Assembly: GCF_901709675.1 (NCBI RefSeq)
Contig: NC_051087.1
Location: 10,504,884-10,568,883 of the forward strand
Origin: Syngnathus acus
Lineage: Eukaryota > Chordata > Actinopteri > Syngnathiformes > Syngnathidae
Direction: 5' to 3'
DNA: 64,000 bases
Shown: positions 10,073-22,938 of the stretch, one piece after another
How positions within the stretch are numbered: position 1 is the stretch's first letter
Layout of the letters: each line of letters starts with the position of its first letter
The notes under the pieces: model-generated
Told to the model about the DNA's origin: nothing
Seen by the model: only the letters and a program-made list of their open reading frames with translations
Database searches by the model: none
Made by a program: the position numbers and the translations under genes

Positions 10073-12466
10073 TTACGATGTCCGGCAGGTTTTTTTAACC
10101 ACAACCTCGCGGAGCTTTTTAAGTCTGCGATCGGTTATCGCTCTGACGTAACTGTCTGACTGGATGATGGCCATGCCGTCCTGCACCACCCCCATCACCA
10201 GCAGAGGGTTTTCCTCCACGGTGATGTTTGGGCAAGGACAAGTCCAGTCTATCTTGTCAATGGTCACCTCAAGGTGCTTGGTGTTGAAGAAAGTCAAGCC
10301 CATCTTTTCATCTCTGAGAACCTCTTCCAGGCTAAAGCGGGCCAATCCCGAATCCAGATCCTCAACGAGCTCGGTCAGCCGGCCCACAATGGCAAAGTCA
10401 CTGCGACATAAACTGGGCACCATTTTGCCCTTAACCCGACACGTTTTGCAAGGTTTCCTTTTGGGCGTTGGGCAGTTTGCTTCACACTCCTTTTTGGTGC
10501 CAAAGCTGTTAGCATTCCCGTGGCAGCCACCGTAGGCGAACGCTTGGCAGCGTTTCATGACAGAATTCCAAGCCCAACGCACTTCCCAAGTTTTGCAGGG
10601 GCCCTGGACCGAAGGTAGGGAGCATATCCCCATCCCCTCTCTCTGACAGGAGGCCTTGCATTCCTCATAGGTCTCAAATCGGTTGCGGCTATCCTCGCAG
10701 CCGCCGTTGCTGAAGGCCATGCAGGAGCCCAGCTTGTTGTCGTAGTACCAATCCACATGGCGCTCACCGCTGCATACTCTCGTGTCCACTTCAGCCAGAC
10801 AATCTGCCGGTGAGAAGGGTCTCCCCATGGGCATCTCCGGATCCTCGGAGAAGTCGTCGTCAGACCGACGTATGACCGAGAGAGGGTAGTCTGCACGGAG
10901 AACCCCAGCGGAATTGCGTGCAACGCAAGTGTAGATGCCCGTGTCCCACACTTGAGCGTTGTAGATGACGAGCTGTCCGATGTTGGTGATCACCACGTTG
11001 CCGTACATTTGATCCGGCCTCATGACGAGCCTTTCGCGTCGCTCGCTTTGTTTCTCCCAGGTGACGTCGGGTCTGGGGATGCCAATGACATCACAGTGGA
11101 AGCTGACCGTGCCTCCAACATAAATGGACTGGTGGTGAGGGTTGGAGTACAGCGTGGGTGGCATCGGGTCCTCCTGAGAAGACGTTGGGGTGGGATAAGC
11201 AGTCGTGTCCTGAGGCAGCGGACTCGTGTGGGGTCCTGCTAGGTAGAATCGGCAGGTAACCACAGTAAGCGTCACCCCGCGGATGCAGGCCTCCGCATCC
11301 ATGTAGCAGCGGTTGAAATACGTGAGGCCATCCGACGCACATGTAAAGTTGGGCTCTTTCTCGCATCGGTCCTGACACTTGCAGATGGGCTGGCCGTCCC
11401 AGATGTCACAGGTGGCTCCCTGCTGGCTGCAGATAAATCCATCGCAGGTTGCCGTGGAGCCCGGGGCGGTGTCCCCTTTCCCTCCTCCAAGACCATCGGG
11501 CTGGGCGGTGGTGCCATCGGAGAATCGTGCGGCTACACAACTGTTGAGGCCGCACACGTTGGTGCAGCACTTCTCAAAGTCAGCACAGTCCTGCTCATAC
11601 AATACAAAGCACAAAATACTAATTGATAGAGGTGGCAAAAATACTGACACTTAAAATATGTAAAGAGGAAAACAAGTACTGAAATGTATTCACAAAAGTA
11701 AACAAAAAGGCTTATTATCAGCTTTGGCAAATTGAGACATGCAATTAAAATTATGACAAAACATAATTTGCGAATGCCACAAGCTTTTAGGCAAAACCCA
11801 ACAATGTAATACACAGTTCCTAAAATTAGGCTGTGGATGGCAAATATCTTGTGTCTCCGAATTTGTTGAAATTTCGTTGTATCCTGGTCCATGCTGTCTT
11901 ATGAGTCAACAAGATCCCAGTGAATCAATCAACCATCCATCTGTATGTGTCGTTTATATAGTCATCTCTAAATGTTTTTGATCCAATTTTCAAAAAATTG
12001 TTTATATATGCCTTTTAAAATCTTGCTCATAAAAGTAAACAGAAAAATAATTCACTAAATGTATAGATACCTGAAGTACAGTATGCAGTGAGAATACTTG
12101 TACACGTGTATTTTCATATACAGCCTCTCGGCCATATATATATATATTTTTTAAACAAATAACATTGGTTAGGCTATAAAGTATAAATTACCTCACCTCA
12201 TCAATGTTGCATTCTCTCTCGCAGGTGCTTTGTGCATCAACCCAGAGATTTGTGTTGATTTTATTGGGACAAAGTCCTTCATGTTCCACTTTGGGTGCTG
12301 ACACAGTCGCACCCAGAGGAAGTCTGAATAATTGGCAAAGCAGAAGTGTTCGCAAAAACACATCAATCCATCCCAGTTCTTGTCTCCTGGAGTTGCGTGT
12401 ATGACGCCAAATTGTATTTTCCTTGGCGCATCTACAATCCAAAAGTGGTCGGTGGGTTTTATACAT
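10073..12466 (-). CDS. wfikkn1: WAP, follistatin/Kazal, immunoglobulin, Kunitz and NTR domain protein 1
   Basis: Two coding exons on the minus strand: 12197-12466 and 10073-11590 (acceptor GAGCAG before 11590). Residue numbers assume the 12466 start (595 residues). A hydrophobic stretch at about 38-50 is the likely signal sequence. Then come WAP (about 67-111, with ECNIDE-DC spanning the splice), follistatin/Kazal (139-203, SDGLTYFNRC), Ig (246-328), Kunitz 1 (354-405), Kunitz 2 (413-463, GPCKT with Lys at P1) and NTR (471-592). Family members are secreted multi-domain inhibitors that bind GDF8 and GDF11. Position beside mettl26 and rab40c argues for paralogue 1 rather than 2. The start is uncertain: the upstream Met leaves ~35 residues before the signal-like segment, so a different first exon is possible. 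Confidence 0.94.
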
Positions 12467-15034
12467 TGTTGCTCCTTTTCGGTCTTCGTCCTCTGATGAT
12501 TAATTCCATACCTCATTTAGGTCAGGATAAGGAAGTAGGTTCTTGGAGCCTTTCAGGAGAGGTCTGGTTTGTGCGTCAACAATGTGCAAGTCAGTCGTTT
12601 TGCTGTGCGTAAAGACTATCCAACCAAGCTACGCGCGCCACGAAACTTCTGAAGCTACTCCAGCAATACCTTACGTAAATGGATTTCGATTCCAAGTCTT
12701 GATTTGTTTCCTTATAGAAAAAAGAAATTGCGTCTCAGTAGACAAAGTTTCGTCGCAGGCGATTTCACACAACCGAGAATTGAGCGATTGAAAAGCGCAC
12801 AATGAGAAAGAAAGACGCAACATCAGCCTTTCAGAGAGTGAAAAGAGAGGGGGGGGGGGGGGTTAGGGCAGTCCCCTCAGGCCGCCCCCCCTGGCCGTCC
12901 GGTGTCTCAAACTTTTATGAAGCCCTGCCATGCGCTCAGCAACTGCACAAACATTGTAAAAACATCAAAGAAAACAAGCTGTGCCAACAACCGTGCGCAC
13001 GGACATAAACATCCCCGTGAGAAGTCTAACGTTAAAAGTGTCCAGACAATTTATTGCGGTGTCGTCTGCAAACAGCCAATCAACTTTTTTGATCACTCAA
13101 GTGGAAGTTTCAGCTTATTTGGCACGTTGTGTGGTTAATACAACTATTGTGCAATAAAGTTTGGAAACATTGACAAATGATGGCAATGTGGAATTAATCT
13201 TGCAAGATGTGCATCAACCTTTACATGTTAGGAATTCCAGTGTAATACAACGTTATTAAAAATGCCATTTGTTAAAAAATACATGCCTTCCTATGCGTCC
13301 AGACTTCTGGGACATCCTTTGCATTGTCCCGATTCTGCTGCGAGACGCTGAGAAGCTGCCCCCCAAATCTTTTCATTACCAATGACCCCGTAACCTTTGG
13401 GTGACTTTTGACCGCTGCATTCATTTCCCGGTTATCCAAAAGTGGCCAAGACAACGTTAATCAATTCAACACCCCCTCTGGGTTTGAAGGTTCCTCAGCA
13501 CCGCTGGCCCCTCAACACACAAAGGAAAGCAAACATATTCCCACAATGACCTTGATAAATGTTTGACTAAAGGTGGTGCAAAAAACATGGCAAATGATAA
13601 ACAGGGAAACAAAGATAGCTTTTAACCTTTTATTTGTCAAGGGAGTCTTAGTTTTCAATGCAGCCGGATGAGAAGGGGAATCATTAGTTCTCATCCAAGT
13701 CTTTACAACACAGCTACGTCAAAAACATCAACAGATTGTGCTTTAGAGTTTAGTTGGTCAATTAAGTCCAATGCACTGGTCTCAGTAGAGCGCAGAGATA
13801 CATTAAAAAAAGAGGCAGCAGCGGAAAATGTGCACAATTTTAATTCCTATCATATCACCACACATTTAAGTATTATTGGGAAGGTAACATCATGACTGAA
13901 TTCAAATGACATATCGACATTTATGCAGATTACAAAGTCGCTTGTAGAAAAGTTGTGATGAAGCATTTTGTGCTCTTACTGAGCTTTGGCTGTAAACTTG
14001 ACATCTTACACCTTTTGTCAATTCTTTGACTGGTTACAAAGTGAAGGGTGCTAAATGTCACCGGTAACCGTGCACTGCTTGTCATGTGCCTACTTTCAGA
14101 GAGGCTGAAAGAAGGTCAAATAAGCAAATACTTGAGGCAGCGACAAAACATTCCACTGGTCCTCCATGGCCACAGAAAGGTAGCAGGTTACTGAAATCTT
14201 TACATTCATAAATACACAGCATGTTTACAAAAAATCTAAATGCAAAAAAAAAGAATTTACAATTTTACGATAAGAACAAAGATAGTGAAACTATCACAGT
14301 AAAAAACCTGTACATTTAGCTTGTACTTTTCCTCATCAGCACCACATAATTTCTAAAATTTTTAATGTAAAATATAATTTCACTTAATGGGCTAAAAGGC
14401 CAAAACAAAACATCCAATAAAGGATGAAACAGAAGCAGCAGATTAGGACAGAGAAAAGGACATTACAAAACCGAAACAGAGCAATGCTGGTTTTAGAGGG
14501 CAACTTTGCTCAACTCTGTGCAGTTTATTGATCGCACCTTCCCCTGATATAAAAACGAAAGGAGTCACATTTCAAATGCAACGAAGCGTTAACCACAGAT
14601 TTGAAAAAAAATAAAATAAATTAGACAAGTCTCCCTAAAGGTGTCAAGTCCCAACAAGTACTTATGGCTGACACATGAATTAATACAAATTTAATTTTAA
14701 ATACAAGGCTAAACAAATAAAAAAATTCAAATAAACTAAACTGAAGACCCCTTCCTTTTGTAGTGTCGGACGGTGAGTCACAATCCACAACTTAACGATC
14801 GGTTCAATGTTTTGTTCAACTCGATCTTCTTTAATAAAAGTGGGGACAAAACAACCTCCAAAAATGGCACCAGCAAGTGTTTAAAAAAACAATAGAAATC
14901 CACCGGAACAGGCCAAAGTAAGTTCAAGGTAGCATAACGTTTTTGTCTAGGTAGCTTATTTCCAATTGCTGTGGCCTCGAGGGGCCTCTTGGAGCAGCGA
15001 CACCCAAATACACAGGCTTCCGCTCACGCTTTCA
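12467..15034. other. Non-coding: wfikkn1 upstream region and likely rab40c 3' UTR
   Basis: No credible exon. Minus-strand poly(A) signals (TTTATT on plus) at 14524-14529 and 13050-13055 could end rab40c transcripts. A 14-base G-run lies at 12849-12862. The rest is AT-rich single-copy-looking sequence. Confidence 0.55.
12849..12862. repeat. Poly(G) run
   Basis: Fourteen consecutive G residues in a purine-rich then C-rich context. Such runs are error-prone in sequencing, so length is uncertain. Confidence 0.9.
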
Positions 15035-16831
15035 CTACGATATCTTACAGTTGCCCTTGGACGACGAGGACGGAGAAGTTTTCGGCGAACTCTGTGCGGG
15101 CCTGAAGGACTTGGAGCGCTTGATACTGTTGGCCTTGCTTCCAGCACTCGTGACGCCCGCGGCGGCACTGTTGGCGACCGAGTAGGAGCGCCCGTGCATC
15201 ATGACCGCATTCATGCCGTTAGCCATGGAGAATGACTTGAGGTGGGATTTAATGGCCACGGGGAGAGGCAACTTGTCGATAAGGTGCACGGGCGTGCAGG
15301 AGACGATGGAACGGCAGCACAGATCTTGGAGGCTAAAGACTGCAGTAAAATTGTGAGTATTCATTTTATTCCCTGGTTTTGTGTGCAATGAAAAGCTAAA
15401 CTCATTGTGCAATCTTTTTTCAAAAGCAATGAGCTCACCTCTGTTGGGCCTCCAGAACTTCTCCATCCCGTGCCTCATCAGCACGATGCGTGAGAGTTCG
15501 GTGAAAGACTCGATGACATTGAAGTTGCACAGAGGGCTGACCTCAAAGAAAGTCATGTTGTTTTTCTCGGCATAAGCCCTTGCTTGCTCTGTTGGAACCT
15601 GCCGCTTGAAAGCCAAGTGAAGTCGGTTGCCAACCAAGATCCTGGGCACGCCAGGGGCATGCTGAAAAATGTAAAAAAGAAAGTGTTTATTTATTTATTT
15701 TCCTTTACTGTGTAAAAATTGTGACATGCAATACAATAGAATTTTATTTATATAGCGCATTTTACTACAGCAGCAGCGCTCCTTGTAGCAAAAACAGCAA
15801 TTTTAGCAAAAAGTACTAAATCACTGAAAAGTTGGACATGCACATTATCTCTTCTCTCTAACTTTTTTGGAGTAAGTTTTGACTTGTGGATTTCTTAGAC
15901 TAAAACACTGACCTCATCAATTTCTCGAATCCAGCGGTCAATGCCATCGAATGACCAGCTATTAGTGATGTCATAAACAAGGAGGATGCCCTGTAGGATA
16001 AAAATCTTTATGAGCACAGGTACACATGCGGACAAAATTGTTGGGACTCCTCTGCTGATGAAAGACAAACACTGATTGATAAAAACAACCTTAAAACTGA
16101 TAACAAAAATAATAGGTTCTCCAAAATGCACCTAGTGAAAATGAGGTATTGTTTTGTTTCTGCGGTCAATATTAATTAAAATAAAAAAAGACATGGACAA
16201 AAACAATGGACCACAAAAACAAAATAAGCATGTTTTGATGGCCCAATTATCATTACATTTTTAAATTATTTTTGTCTGTTTCAAGTTATTTTAGTAATCA
16301 TTGTGGGGTTTTACCAATTAATAGAGGGTTATAATTGTGTCCAAGTTAATTGTGTCCAAGTGTTTAATAGTTATTGGCAACACAACAAATAATCGATAAT
16401 GCTCACCTGTGCTCCTCTTGAATAAGATCTAAAGATGGTGCAAAATCTGCCCTGACCAGATGTATCCCTGAAAGAGAACCACATAAAGTATGCTATTGTT
16501 TTTCACCCGACAGATATTTTGTAGCCATCACTCCAACTCGCATTTACCATAACTCTAATTTCACTCTTCTTCCATCCAGCAGTATTGTAGTTGTCTTGTA
16601 ATCTATTCCTAAAATGTCACATAATTCAGATCACTTGAAGTTAGCCAGTTTGACGCATTTTAAAAAATAAACGCACAAGAGCAACTCACCACTGCTGTAG
16701 GCAAAGGGAGACTCGACCGAGCCGTCCTGTAAACTGTCCAAAATTTCTCCCTTCCCGACGTCACTGTCTCCCACCAAGAGAAATTTAAGGAGATAGTCGT
16801 AACTCTTGACGGGACTACTCTGGCTGCCCAT
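15035..16831 (-). CDS. rab40c: Ras-related protein Rab-40C, SOCS-box GTPase
   Basis: Six exons on minus: 16690-16831, 16548-16608, 16407-16467, 15913-15990, 15439-15661 and 15035-15339, totalling 290 codons (289 residues; human about 281). The chosen start is [19 protein letters not shown]; two in-frame Mets lie just upstream (to 16843). GTPase motifs visible are [10 protein letters not shown] (P-loop with Gly where most Rabs have Ser/Thr, a Rab40 trait), WDTSGQG and VGNRLHL (altered NKxD). The SOCS box ([18 protein letters not shown], then LPLP) follows, then a Ser-rich tail ending in CKIS, a lipidation-type cysteine. Known role: substrate receptor of a Cullin-5 ubiquitin ligase. Divergently placed relative to the zp3-like gene, with about 0.7 kb between their start codons. 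Confidence 0.98.
15731..15775. repeat. Fragment of a common fish dispersed repeat
   Basis: The stretch ATTTTATTTATATAGCGC is a recurrent start of short dispersed elements in teleost genomes (recalled pattern). Only a fragment is present, in the fourth rab40c intron. Confidence 0.35.
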
Positions 16832-16843
16832 CATCCCACGCAT

Positions 16844-17544
16844 TGAGGCCGGGGCTCCCCGGGAGCTGGTGAAGCTCCGCCACGCTTTTGCTAGTTATGG
16901 CAAGGGACAATCAGGCGGCCCCAACAAGTAACTAGAACTACCAGTTTCTTAGCGCTTGCAAGATACACTGTGCTAATCGCACGCGCAAATATATTACCAT
17001 TTGATCGAACTCGGGAAATTATACAAAATTAGTAATACGCACCACCACACACACCGACGTCGAGGCGTCAAGGTTTACCAAAACAATCAAAACATTAGCT
17101 TAGCCACAGTTAGCATAGACGCCTGCTCCAACCTTCACCAGATTCAGATCATAGAAAGTCTAAAGTTGTCTCCAAATACAAAGCAATATGCTTAAGCCCG
17201 TGGAACATTATATTAACTTGACAGATGGCAAGTTAGAGAATGAAGCACTTAAGCGCGCACGACTTCCGTAAGGACGCTGTTGGATTTTTGCGGGTATGAC
17301 GTCATCGAAACGCAACGTCCTCAATATAAAATAGAAATGTAAAATCCTCTTTACAAAACAAACATCTTAAATTGTATAGAAATAATTCAAGATGCTTCAT
17401 CATAATCATTTTTAAATTTGTTCCACCCACATGGCTTTGAAAAACATAAATACCTCTCATTGATTGCGCTCTTAGCTAATTCACTCCAGGTGACAAACTG
17501 ATCAGTAAAGGTAAGGGCAGCAGAAGCATTAAGGTGCTCAGAAA
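16844..17544. promoter_or_regulatory. Intergenic region between rab40c and the zp3-like gene
   Basis: Head-to-head spacing of ~0.7 kb. It must hold the rab40c promoter and probably the start of zp3-like transcription. I see no classical TATA box that I would trust. Confidence 0.45.
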
Positions 17545-20100
17545 ATGGGGTTGATGCGGATGTGGATTTTCTTACTTCTCATTTACTTTGCCAACTCTAA
17601 TCCACTGGAAAGTGTGCCAGAATATGAAGATGCAGAATTAGAATGGGAGAGTTTGCATCCAGAGCTGGAGAGCGAGATGGATAAAGTTCCTCCAGGCCTT
17701 GTACCCAGATCATCCATGTTTCCTGACAGATTGCCCAAGAGTAAATCCTCACCACCTGTCATGTCTTCATGGTATAGAATTGTCTCTTTCTCGCAGGATC
17801 CAAAAGAGCTATTTATTCCAGAAAAAGGTGTTAGACCTCTCCCGGACTCGGTCAAGGAAATGCTGCTTGCACCACCTCCCACTGTTGCCTCAACTGGTGG
17901 AGCAGCCAATTCTAAGCTTGTTGAGGTCTTGTGCCACATTGACCGCATGTACGTGAAAGTAAGCAAGGAGCTTTTCTCAACAAGAGATGCATTCAAAGAC
18001 TTGAAACTTGGCAAGTGTCCTGTAAATGAAGGCACTTCGGAACATTATTTCCTGCTGTACCTTCTGAATACTGACTGTGGATTCAAGAGAGAGGTTGGAT
18101 TATGTCAAGTTTATTTTATTACATTGTTTTGCCATTTGGCAAACTCGCATCTTGTAAAAATGTCTGTGTCCTAGAGTACTGATGACCATTTGGTCATTAG
18201 TATTGTACTCCACTACAAGCCAACTACTCCAGTTGTTCGAGAGATGCCATTTGATGTCCTCTTGCAGTGCAAATACCCAAGGTAAAAACACTTTATATTT
18301 TTCCATATATAATGCTAATTGGGATAATTGCATTGTTAAAACTGAGAGCTAGAGCTATGAATATCACCAAACAAATATTTGGACCTGGCAATTTGGCCTT
18401 TGAAAATACTGCAGCATTCAACAAGGGTCAGTGAACGTACCGTGAAATTAATGAAACTATGCTTTTAGAAAAAGTTACTTGGCGAACTCCGATGTTGATT
18501 ATCACTGAGCTTTTGCCACCCTTTGAAAAATAATTGAAGAATCAATCCTTGACTTCTAATTTTGAAACTAATAATCTTTCAATTTCTTGTGTATTATGTA
18601 ATAATGTGATGAGATAATTTGGTTTCACCGTCATAACGACCCTCCGAGGGAAGTAGTAACTCGAAAGTGGCTCACGACAAAAATGAGTCTGACACCCCTG
18701 GCGTCATTACAACACGCTAATCTACTATTTAAAACATTCCATTAAAGTGGAATATTTTTGTCCTGTTGCAGGCATTTCCACTCATTCCATCCTGGTATCT
18801 TTATCAAATTGAGAAGGGGCACGGTTTACAAACCACTGCGATCAAAACATGCTTACGTCATCACTCCACAAGATGGTATGATTTTTCAAAAAGTATTGCA
18901 TGTTGCCAAGATTATCTGGTATGACAAATGTTTACATTGCTTTTAAGACATTTTATACATATTGCTCGAAATGAGTTATTCCTGTTCAAATGATTGTGCA
19001 ACCACTAGTTTTGTCACTTTGCATTGATACATTGACTTAACTTAAAAATTGCATTCATAATACAAGATAAATAAGTGGTAAATTTGTAATTTACACGATT
19101 CTTTACCAATTCACCCTTCTTGAATTATCAGCTTCAGGAAATGAAGTTGTTGGTGATAAAACGTTTATCCTGGGGCAACCAATGTACTTTGTGGTGAAAC
19201 GAGCAGACGACGCTTCTTCGAACCAGAGGCTTTACATCAACAAGTGTTTTATGACTCCTCTCCAAGATCCTTACTCTGAACCAAAATATACAGTTATTGA
19301 CAACCAAGGGTAAGAAATTTAACTTGGTCAAAAGCAATATGTCACAGTTCATCACTAATTTCTTTCCATTTTTTCAGTTGTATGATTGATAGTATGGTGA
19401 CAAAACAATCTGCGTTTCTCAAGGGCCCCTTAAACATTCAAAAATTCTCAGTGAGTGCCTTCATTTTCAAAGACACGGCTGTTTCTTCATCATCGGTACG
19501 CTCAGTGCAATGCACGACAAACTAGATAACGTGGGATATATGTATCTGTTGCACTAACCGCTTTTAAAAAAATATCTTTTCAGCAACTCTATCTGCACTG
19601 TGAATTCTCCATGGGTGATCCAACACCAACATCAAGTTTAAAGGCTTGCAATTATCATCGAGCAACCAAAAAGTGAGTCAACTGTGACACACTAGATTAT
19701 ATCCGTTATAAAAGCGCTCTTGGTTAGTGAAATCATCTCTGTTGTTCAGATGGAAAGAGTTGCATGGCAATGACCGCGTGTGTGCCTGCTGTGAATCCTC
19801 CTGCTTGCCACTATCGAAAGGTGCCGTTTGCTTAAACCATTTTTTTTTTCTGTCATGAAGCATAAGCAAATGTTTTAATTGTGAAAAATATATGGAAGAG
19901 AAAATTTAATGCAATCATCTGACTGAATTATCTTTGCAACAGCGTCTGTCAACATGGTCTCAAGTCCGTCTTGGAAGGTCAGCTTCAAAGATAAGGATGG
20001 AAAGCCGGACTTTGAGCTGCAGCCGAAACCTGCACTCTGGGGAGCCTCCAGCTTTGATGACATGACTGAACATAGTGACTTCCTTAGCTATTGGGAGTAA
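17545..20100 (+). CDS. Zona pellucida sperm-binding protein 3-like egg-coat protein
   Basis: Eight exons: 17545-18093, 18175-18281, 18772-18875, 19132-19309, 19378-19495, 19584-19672, 19750-19820 and 19943-20100, 457 residues. An N-terminal hydrophobic stretch (MWIFLLLIYFANS) is the signal peptide, followed by an acidic, Pro/Ser-rich region. The ZP module runs from about residue 125 (VEVLCHIDRMYVKV, LNTDCGFKRE, LHYKP) to the C-terminal cysteines (YLHCEFSM, ACNYHRATKKW, VCACCESSC). The protein ends in SYWE with no hydrophobic anchor, as in fish ZP3 proteins, which are secreted into the egg envelope. No clear furin site is visible. AATAAA is at 20118. The ZP3 family is large in fish, so I give no specific symbol. 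Confidence 0.92.
18618..18702. mobile_element. Truncated hAT-type MITE end
   Basis: The end GAGTCTGACACCCCTGG and the preceding GTCATAACG-CCCTCCGA block match the right part of the intact MITE at 32574-32895. The left end is missing. It lies in an intron of the zp3-like gene. Confidence 0.6.
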
Positions 20101-20117
20101 TTATTGAATGTCTTGTA

Positions 20118-20123
20118 AATAAA
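20118..20123 (+). terminator. zp3-like poly(A) signal
   Basis: AATAAA 18 bases after the stop codon; a very short 3' UTR. Confidence 0.8.
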
Positions 20124-20368
20124 ACCATCCCACCTCATCTGTGTTGTGCTGCAGTCAATATCTACCTATGTGAAACGATTATTATTGTTGATACAGTTTG
20201 GTGCATGAATCAAGTACAGGAGTATCTGCATTTCTTGGCATCGCATACTTAAATGTATGCATGTTTTTGTAGGTGCACTAATTCACCACAAGAGGGTGGA
20301 AGAGATTCACAGTTTTGAAAAGACCCGATGCGGCAGGGACGGTCCACACGGCAGAGCATTGTATAGAT

Positions 20369-20654
20369 CAGGGGTTTTCAACTGGTTTTGGCTAAGGGAC
20401 CCCCATTATAAACAAGAAGCAACTCTTGGACCACTGCTTAGGCGAAATATTTTTTGTACCAAAGAAGGATAGACCTATACAGGCTGTTTATTTGCCTCCG
20501 TATGTCAATTTTGGGAATCTCGGCTACATTTGACATAATTTGGATGGGTAAATGATTCACAAAATTATCTTGAAAATGAATAAAATCTAAATAATCCATT
20601 TTATTTTTACAAATGTTACCATTATTTTCCATTTCCAATTTCGCGGACCCCCTG
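20369..20654. mobile_element. Probable non-autonomous hAT-like element
   Basis: The left end CAGGGGTTTTCAAC and right end CGCGGACCCCCTG (reverse complement CAGGGGGTCCGCG) look like hAT terminal inverted repeats. I see no convincing 8-bp target duplication, so the boundaries are tentative. Confidence 0.4.
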
Positions 20655-22938
20655 CAGTACCACTACAGACCACTAAAAGGCAGCAGAACACCTGTTGACA
20701 ATCGCATCTATGAAAAATATCATCAGGGCCTCCTGCACAAAAATACCAATATATCTACTTGTAATGATTATAAAACAACAATAAAACTTGGGAAAAATCT
20801 GTGACTTAACTACAAAACAATCATTCATTTTTGTAAGCAAATATTTTGAGTGAAGTCCACAAAGTACAGAAGAGATCAATACTTCCCATTTTGCGACATC
20901 ATTAATGAAAAGGGAAGTTAAATGTATTTGAAAGAGGTCAAAGAAAGGTGTCACAAAAGTTATCAGAGTTGACTTTTCGAATAGGCTCCATGCATGTCAT
21001 CATCTGCATCAGGAGACGGCCAGTGGCACTTATTTTGAATTTTATTCTCCACTCGGTTTAATTTGACCCCAGACATCCTGCTCTGGAAGCAGGTCAGCAA
21101 CCTGCTTGTTCGAAAGTGCACACTCAGAGATGCACAAATGAGGCGGGGTCAACAAGACAAAGACCTCATTGTCATCTACAAAATGAATATCCACAGTTCT
21201 CTTTCGCTTGTCATCTTGTCATAAATTGGCAGATGAAATTGTCTTGCTCCTTGGGGTTGTCTCTTGGATACTCGAGTAGGCCAAATGTAACCACAAACAG
21301 AAGTCGCTTTCTTTGCATGTCCGGCCCTCCTTGCAAATCACACATGATACAGTTTTTATTTATTCTTCCCAAAGTGCACCATTTACTTAAGTCAATCTAT
21401 TTTCTGTACAGCTTATTCTGACTTTGGGCAAAATGTCAAACACAGGGCTAATATAAAACTACCAAATTAGGTAAATGGTGATGAGAAGGTGTCATACTAT
21501 TTCCACAGCAAGGCAGTGACTCAAAGAAAGAGAGAGGAAAAATCTGACTTACTAAATCTGATGTAAATCTTAAAGTATGTGCACCTCCAAGACGCATTCT
21601 AGTAATACTGTCGAAATAGTTTTGAGGTAGGTAACAAGACTTAACTTAAGCAGCCTCGGAACTTGCGTGCTATTTTAGATTGAACTTTGTCAAGGACTCA
21701 TTTCCTGTGACTCTTTCCTGTTTAAGATGTACAAAAAAAACACAGCAACATCTTAGTGTAAAGTGATCTAACGCATATACAGTGGGCCGACATATCAATG
21801 AGCAGATCTCAAAGTGTAAATAACTGATCTGAAAGATTACACGCAAGGCCACAGGGCAAGACACCATCCAAAAAGGACGTGGGAATGTAAAAGTCCCCCC
21901 TTTGCCTTCTATTTGACTGTTGATTTGAAATTCTAAGACTGCTTTTGTGCAATGTATTTTTGGACAATTTCAAACAATGCTGATTTGTATTTGCAGGAAG
22001 CTAAGCCTTGTCTATTCTGTGTAAATAATCTTTCTCTCTTGGCCATCGACCACATTTTTTCAAACAAAGCCACAGACATTTGAATGCTTTGTGAACATCT
22101 TTGCATGTCTCAGTTGCTCTGAATCCTTGACACATACACAAATAGACTACTACAATATAAGAACAAATAATCAAACTCTCAAGTTGCCGTGTCAGTGTGT
22201 GATGAGAAATATTGTCTTTTTTTCAAGTCATACAATATGTGGTGAAGGAGAATCTTTTGTGACGTCACCATCAGCCCAGGTGCTTGCGAGGGGCGGGACC
22301 GAATGACCAACAATGTGGTGGACTGAGCAATCCTACAGAAGGTTTGAGAAGCACTGTTCCATCAGTCTGAGACACAACGTGTAAACAGACCAAAAGGATT
22401 GCAAATGACTTCAAATGGGCAATTAAATGTGTGCGATTTCCATCTCTTCCATCTTTAAAGCAAGTAAGTGCTGCTATTTGCGTTCATTTTGTGCTCAAAA
22501 TGGATCCACTTAAAGCCCATTTTCCGTAGTCTGTCTCACATTGAGCCTGAAGAACATAGGGCGAGGCTTTCCAGGCCAAACCACATCAAGTGTTGATGAT
22601 TTTATCATTACTTAATAGCGCTTAAGGCTGAATATAACTTTAGGCTTTGTCTGCTCAATTTTTACTGTTCAATTTCAACTCAACTGTAACAGATTTTAGA
22701 TAATTATCAACAAAAAATCACTGACATTTACAATTACAATAAACTTGCAGCAAAGCCATCACGGTAGTATTGATCGCCATAGAACTTGTGTTTATAACCT
22801 ATTAAAGAGTTCATAAGACATCTCATATGACTGAGTAATGTCCTTTTTTTTGTATCACCCATTTTTAAGAGAACTGTTTACATCCTCATTTCACAGATTG
22901 TATCACTTTGAAGCTGAGGCCTCGATATACACGCAAAG
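20655..22938. other. Intergenic; calhm1 upstream region
   Basis: No coding exon recognised. Open frames here are short and lack splice-site or composition support. The calhm1 promoter and any 5' non-coding exon should lie in the last kilobase. Confidence 0.5.

Noticed and set aside
10073-12466. Naming the multi-domain inhibitor wfikkn2
   Set aside because: Domain order fits both paralogues, but the mettl26 and rab40c neighbours identify paralogue 1.
12802-13138. Small plus-strand genes around the poly(G) run
   Set aside because: No splice sites, start context or similarity; composition is that of non-coding sequence.
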